NCBI GenBank assembly: GCA_024244665.1
Contig: JAAEOI010000340.1
Coordinates: 1 to 17,190 of the forward strand
DNA length: 17,190 bases
Direction: 5' to 3'
From: Bacteroidota bacterium
Lineage (GTDB): Bacteria > Bacteroidota > Bacteroidia > Bacteroidales > GCA-2748055
The position numbers and the translations under genes are program-made. This document shows positions 14,640 through 17,190 of the stretch, piece after piece. Position 1 is the stretch's first letter. Each line of letters begins with the position of its first letter. The notes under the pieces were generated by a model that made no database searches, was not told the DNA's origin, and was given only the letters and a program-made list of their open reading frames with translations.

Positions 14640-16742
14640 ATGAAAGCTACAAATCGAAAAAGTAAATTTTTTCTCTCGTTATTAATTTGTGTTTATTGCA
14701 TGTTAGGCTGTGTGTTCGTGACGCAAGCGTCGGGAAAGACCTATTATGTCAGCCAGTCTTTGGGTAGTGACAACAATGACGGTCAGTCTGTGGCTACAGC
14801 ATGGAAAACGTTGGCCAGGGCGTCGCAAGAGTATCAAGCCGGCGACAGTCTTCTCTTGAAGTGTGGTGACACATGGTTTGACGATACACTGAGTCCAAAA
14901 GGGTCCGGTACGCCGAAGAATCCCATCATCATCGCCTCCTACGGAAGCGGGAATAAACCCATCCTCGACGGGTTGGACGATCACCAGAACCGGATTGGCA
15001 TCCATCTGCTGGATGTGGAAGGCTACAGAATCCTGGGTCTTGAGATTACCCGCTACCGCTCCGGCATTTTCGCGCATTACAGCGCCGACAAGAAACCGAA
15101 GAAGTACCTGTGGATTGAAGACTGCTATATTCATGACGCCACTTATTATAGCGGGTACCATGACTTCCTCAAGGAAAGGCCGAGCCTCGGCATCTCGCTC
15201 TGGACCGATGAGACCGACCAGGTCCTGGTCATGACGGATATCACCATCAAGAACTGCCGGTTTGAGCGGTTGCTATCGGCGATCTGGACTAACAATCCTG
15301 ACAACTGGAACCAGAAGGCCGACGGAAAATACAGCTTCGGCAACCTGGTGATCGACGGTTGTATAGCCGAAGAGGGCAAGCAATGGCAGATCGGACTACG
15401 GGGCATAAACGGCGGTGCCGTGCGCAATTGCGTGTTTCATGATACGGGCCGGCGATTTAAGGCTTTCAATGGCGTGGCCGGTGCCATGATTCAACGCTGT
15501 CAGAACATGGTGTTCGAGAATAGCGAGTGGGGCTTTGTCTCCATCGGTGAGCCTGGGCAGGTAAGCATTGACGGTCAGTCGTTTGATTTCGAATTAGACT
15601 GTTACAAATTGCTTGTGCGAAATTGCCTGTTTCACGACACGGAGGGACCGGGCTTCTTGTCGTGTTACGGCGCTTCGGGGCCGACGCACAATCGGGAGAT
15701 CGTGATGGAAAACTGTGTCCTCAACGGCAAGGCTACTCGGGTCAAGGAGAACCTTTTTCCCTATGTGGAAATCTATAATGTAGCCAGTCGCAGTCAAATC
15801 GACTGGAAGAATTGCCGGTTTTATTTAAGTTGGGGCGAGGAGTTGACCAATGATATCGGACAGATGACCTTTACTGATTGCCTTATAAAAAAACAGGAAC
15901 ATGCCTGTAGTACACGCAATCTGGCTTTGGATGCCAAGGTTAAATCATCATCCAGCCTCATGGCCAGCGGCCCCGAGAAAGCGAACGATGGCCTCATCAA
16001 CACCTCATGGATACCTGCGGAACCGACAGGGGCATGGCTGGAGATTGATTTCGGAGAACCACGCACCGTCAACGAGTTTATGATTCGGGAGCATCCCAAT
16101 TCTACGATCACGCGCTTCACCATCGAATACTGGGATCTGGACAGAAAGGGCTGGTTCAGCTGCTTCAACGGAGGGAGGATACCGGGCCGCACGATTCTTA
16201 AAGACAACGACAGGTCGAAGATGGGCTTTCTGGCGCCGATCGTCGCCCGCACCACCAACAAGGTTCGGCTGGTGGTCAGCCGAACCGAGACCGACAGATG
16301 CCGTATCGATGAATTCGAAGCCTACAACGATACTACCCCAAGTCTGCCCGGTACAAAAGGTGTATTCAATGATAACCATAAACAAATCGTTTATTCTAAT
16401 TGGATCACTACCAGATCAGCTGGATACATAGGCGGCGATCGAAGTATGAGCAACGTGAAAGGGGCCAATTGCGAATTTACTTTTGTGGGCACCGGAATCA
16501 CCTGGATTGGAATAAAAAACAATTTACATGGAAAAGCTGACGTTTACATTGACAATGTCCTCCAGGCCACGGTCGATACGCATAATCCCGTCCATTTGCC
16601 ACAGCAGGAACTGTTCACCAAAACCGGCTTAAAGCCCGGCAAGCACACGATCAAAATTGTGGTCAAGGGAAATAAGAATCCTACAATATGGAAAGGTCGT
16701 ATCTCCATCGATGCCTTCAAGGTCCACTCGAAGAATGATTAA
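14640..16742 (+). CDS. Second secreted beta-helix/discoidin protein with an extra C-terminal domain
   Basis: A 700-residue paralogue of the product at 8595-10298. The shared N-terminus reads TYYVSQSLGSDNNDGQSVAT and ATAWKTLARASQ; the beta-helix (~33-425) carries the same DGQSFD (310-315), RNCLFH, TEG and GAS landmarks. A discoidin-like domain follows at ~428-563 (WLEIDFGEPRTVNEF). It then has a third module (~572-697) absent from the paralogue: a beta-sandwich with FTFVGTGITWIG, ADVYIDNVLQATVD and GKHTIKIVVKG, common as an add-on in secreted carbohydrate-active proteins. The leader ends near TQA at residue 30; C24 (MLGC) could instead be a lipobox. The gene follows the GH78 gene by 13 bases. 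The catalytic class is not assigned; lyase or glycosidase activity on the same glycan is possible. Confidence 0.8.
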   Translation: MKATNRKSKFFLSLLICVYCMLGCVFVTQASGKTYYVSQSLGSDNNDGQSVATAWKTLARASQEYQAGDSLLLKCGDTWFDDTLSPKGSGTPKNPIIIASYGSGNKPILDGLDDHQNRIGIHLLDVEGYRILGLEITRYRSGIFAHYSADKKPKKYLWIEDCYIHDATYYSGYHDFLKERPSLGISLWTDETDQVLVMTDITIKNCRFERLLSAIWTNNPDNWNQKADGKYSFGNLVIDGCIAEEGKQWQIGLRGINGGAVRNCVFHDTGRRFKAFNGVAGAMIQRCQNMVFENSEWGFVSIGEPGQVSIDGQSFDFELDCYKLLVRNCLFHDTEGPGFLSCYGASGPTHNREIVMENCVLNGKATRVKENLFPYVEIYNVASRSQIDWKNCRFYLSWGEELTNDIGQMTFTDCLIKKQEHACSTRNLALDAKVKSSSSLMASGPEKANDGLINTSWIPAEPTGAWLEIDFGEPRTVNEFMIREHPNSTITRFTIEYWDLDRKGWFSCFNGGRIPGRTILKDNDRSKMGFLAPIVARTTNKVRLVVSRTETDRCRIDEFEAYNDTTPSLPGTKGVFNDNHKQIVYSNWITTRSAGYIGGDRSMSNVKGANCEFTFVGTGITWIGIKNNLHGKADVYIDNVLQATVDTHNPVHLPQQELFTKTGLKPGKHTIKIVVKGNKNPTIWKGRISIDAFKVHSKND

Positions 16743-16766
16743 TTAGCGCTGGGTATGGGACTCCAA

Positions 16767-17190
16767 ATGAAAAAGATAAAACCTATAGTCTTTCTACCTC
16801 CGTTCCTGCTTCTCCTGGCGGTGATTGTGCTGAATTTCACCAATGAGCAGGCGTTCACCTCGGTTCTGACCAATGCTTATGGCTGGGTAATTGACACAAC
16901 CGGTTGGTTGGTTGTTTTACTGGCGTTTCTCATGCTGGTTATCTGTGTTGTTGTCTATTTCTCTCCTCTCGGCCGGATTATTATTGGCGGACCGGATGCC
17001 AAACCGCTGCTGACCAAATGGCGCCTGTTTGCCATCATCCTGTGCACGGATATAGCCATAGGCGTTCTGTTCTGGGGTCCGGTTGAACCCATGTACTATC
17101 TGAGCGGTCCGCCGGAAAGTCTGGGTATAGAACCGAATACACCGGATGCCGCCCTGTTTGCCATCTCGAAAATATACCTGCACTGGACCT
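16767..17190 (+). CDS. BCCT-like transporter, 5' part only
   Basis: The frame runs off the right edge after 141 codons. Three membrane segments are visible (about residues 8-24, 46-66 and 86-104). The third ends in GVLFWGPVEPMYYL, followed by SGPPE and, further on, AISKIYLHW, the pattern of the BCCT (betaine/choline/carnitine) family. The family's GMGIG motif, which helps form the substrate and sodium site, reads DIAIG here (95-99), so the usual betaine role is uncertain. The ATG at 16767 is preferred over 16755 because GGGA stands 7 bases before it. The gene begins 24 bases after the second beta-helix gene and is likely cotranscribed with it, which is unusual for a glycan locus. Confidence 0.75.
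   Translation, partial: MKKIKPIVFLPPFLLLLAVIVLNFTNEQAFTSVLTNAYGWVIDTTGWLVVLLAFLMLVICVVVYFSPLGRIIIGGPDAKPLLTKWRLFAIILCTDIAIGVLFWGPVEPMYYLSGPPESLGIEPNTPDAALFAISKIYLHWT

Overview
The window looks like a polysaccharide-degradation and sugar-acid catabolism locus from a heterotrophic bacterium, most likely a Bacteroidota member. The reasons are twin-arginine leaders starting MERR, lipoprotein-type leaders, weak A-rich ribosome-binding regions, and a gene set of rhamnosidases, a sulfatase and beta-helix proteins. A Kiritimatiellota- or Planctomycetota-like host is not excluded. No rRNA, tRNA, CRISPR array or SusC/SusD pair was seen. All family calls were made by reading the proteins; no database was searched.

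Layout. (1) 2-1528 (+) is the 3' half of a large GH106-like alpha-L-rhamnosidase whose start lies outside the window. (2) 1648-3983 (+) holds an aldo/keto reductase and an L-rhamnonate dehydratase-like enolase-superfamily protein, both with Tat-type leaders. (3) A hairpin at 3982-4006 separates these from a convergent four-gene minus-strand operon (7753-4013). In transcription order the operon is an SDR dehydrogenase, a fumarylacetoacetate-hydrolase family protein, an NRAMP-fold transporter without the metal-binding motifs, and an HpcH/HpaI aldolase. (4) 7754-8519 has no convincing intact gene. It contains a ~400-bp wreck of an IS3-type element (8074-8471) with ~45-bp imperfect terminal inverted repeats and a broken OrfA. 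The element abuts a 12-codon copy of the 3' end of the first gene, including a 22-bp exact repeat. (5) 8595 to the right edge (+) reads as one tightly packed operon: beta-helix/discoidin protein, sulfatase, GH78 alpha-L-rhamnosidase, a second beta-helix/discoidin protein, and the start of a BCCT-like transporter.

How it may work together (inference). The GH106-like, GH78, sulfatase and beta-helix proteins would take apart a sulfated, rhamnose-containing glycan such as a green-algal rhamnan or ulvan, or a rhamnogalacturonan. The central block matches the non-phosphorylative L-rhamnose route: L-rhamnonate is dehydrated to 2-keto-3-deoxy-L-rhamnonate (KDR). KDR is then either cleaved by the aldolase to pyruvate and L-lactaldehyde, or oxidised by the SDR and hydrolysed by the FAH-family enzyme to pyruvate and L-lactate. 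The leaders suggest that the reductase and dehydratase act outside the cytoplasm while the other enzymes act inside. The metal-site-less NRAMP-like protein is then a candidate importer of the sugar acid or keto-acid. That split, with an unusual transporter at its centre, is the most interesting possibility in the window.
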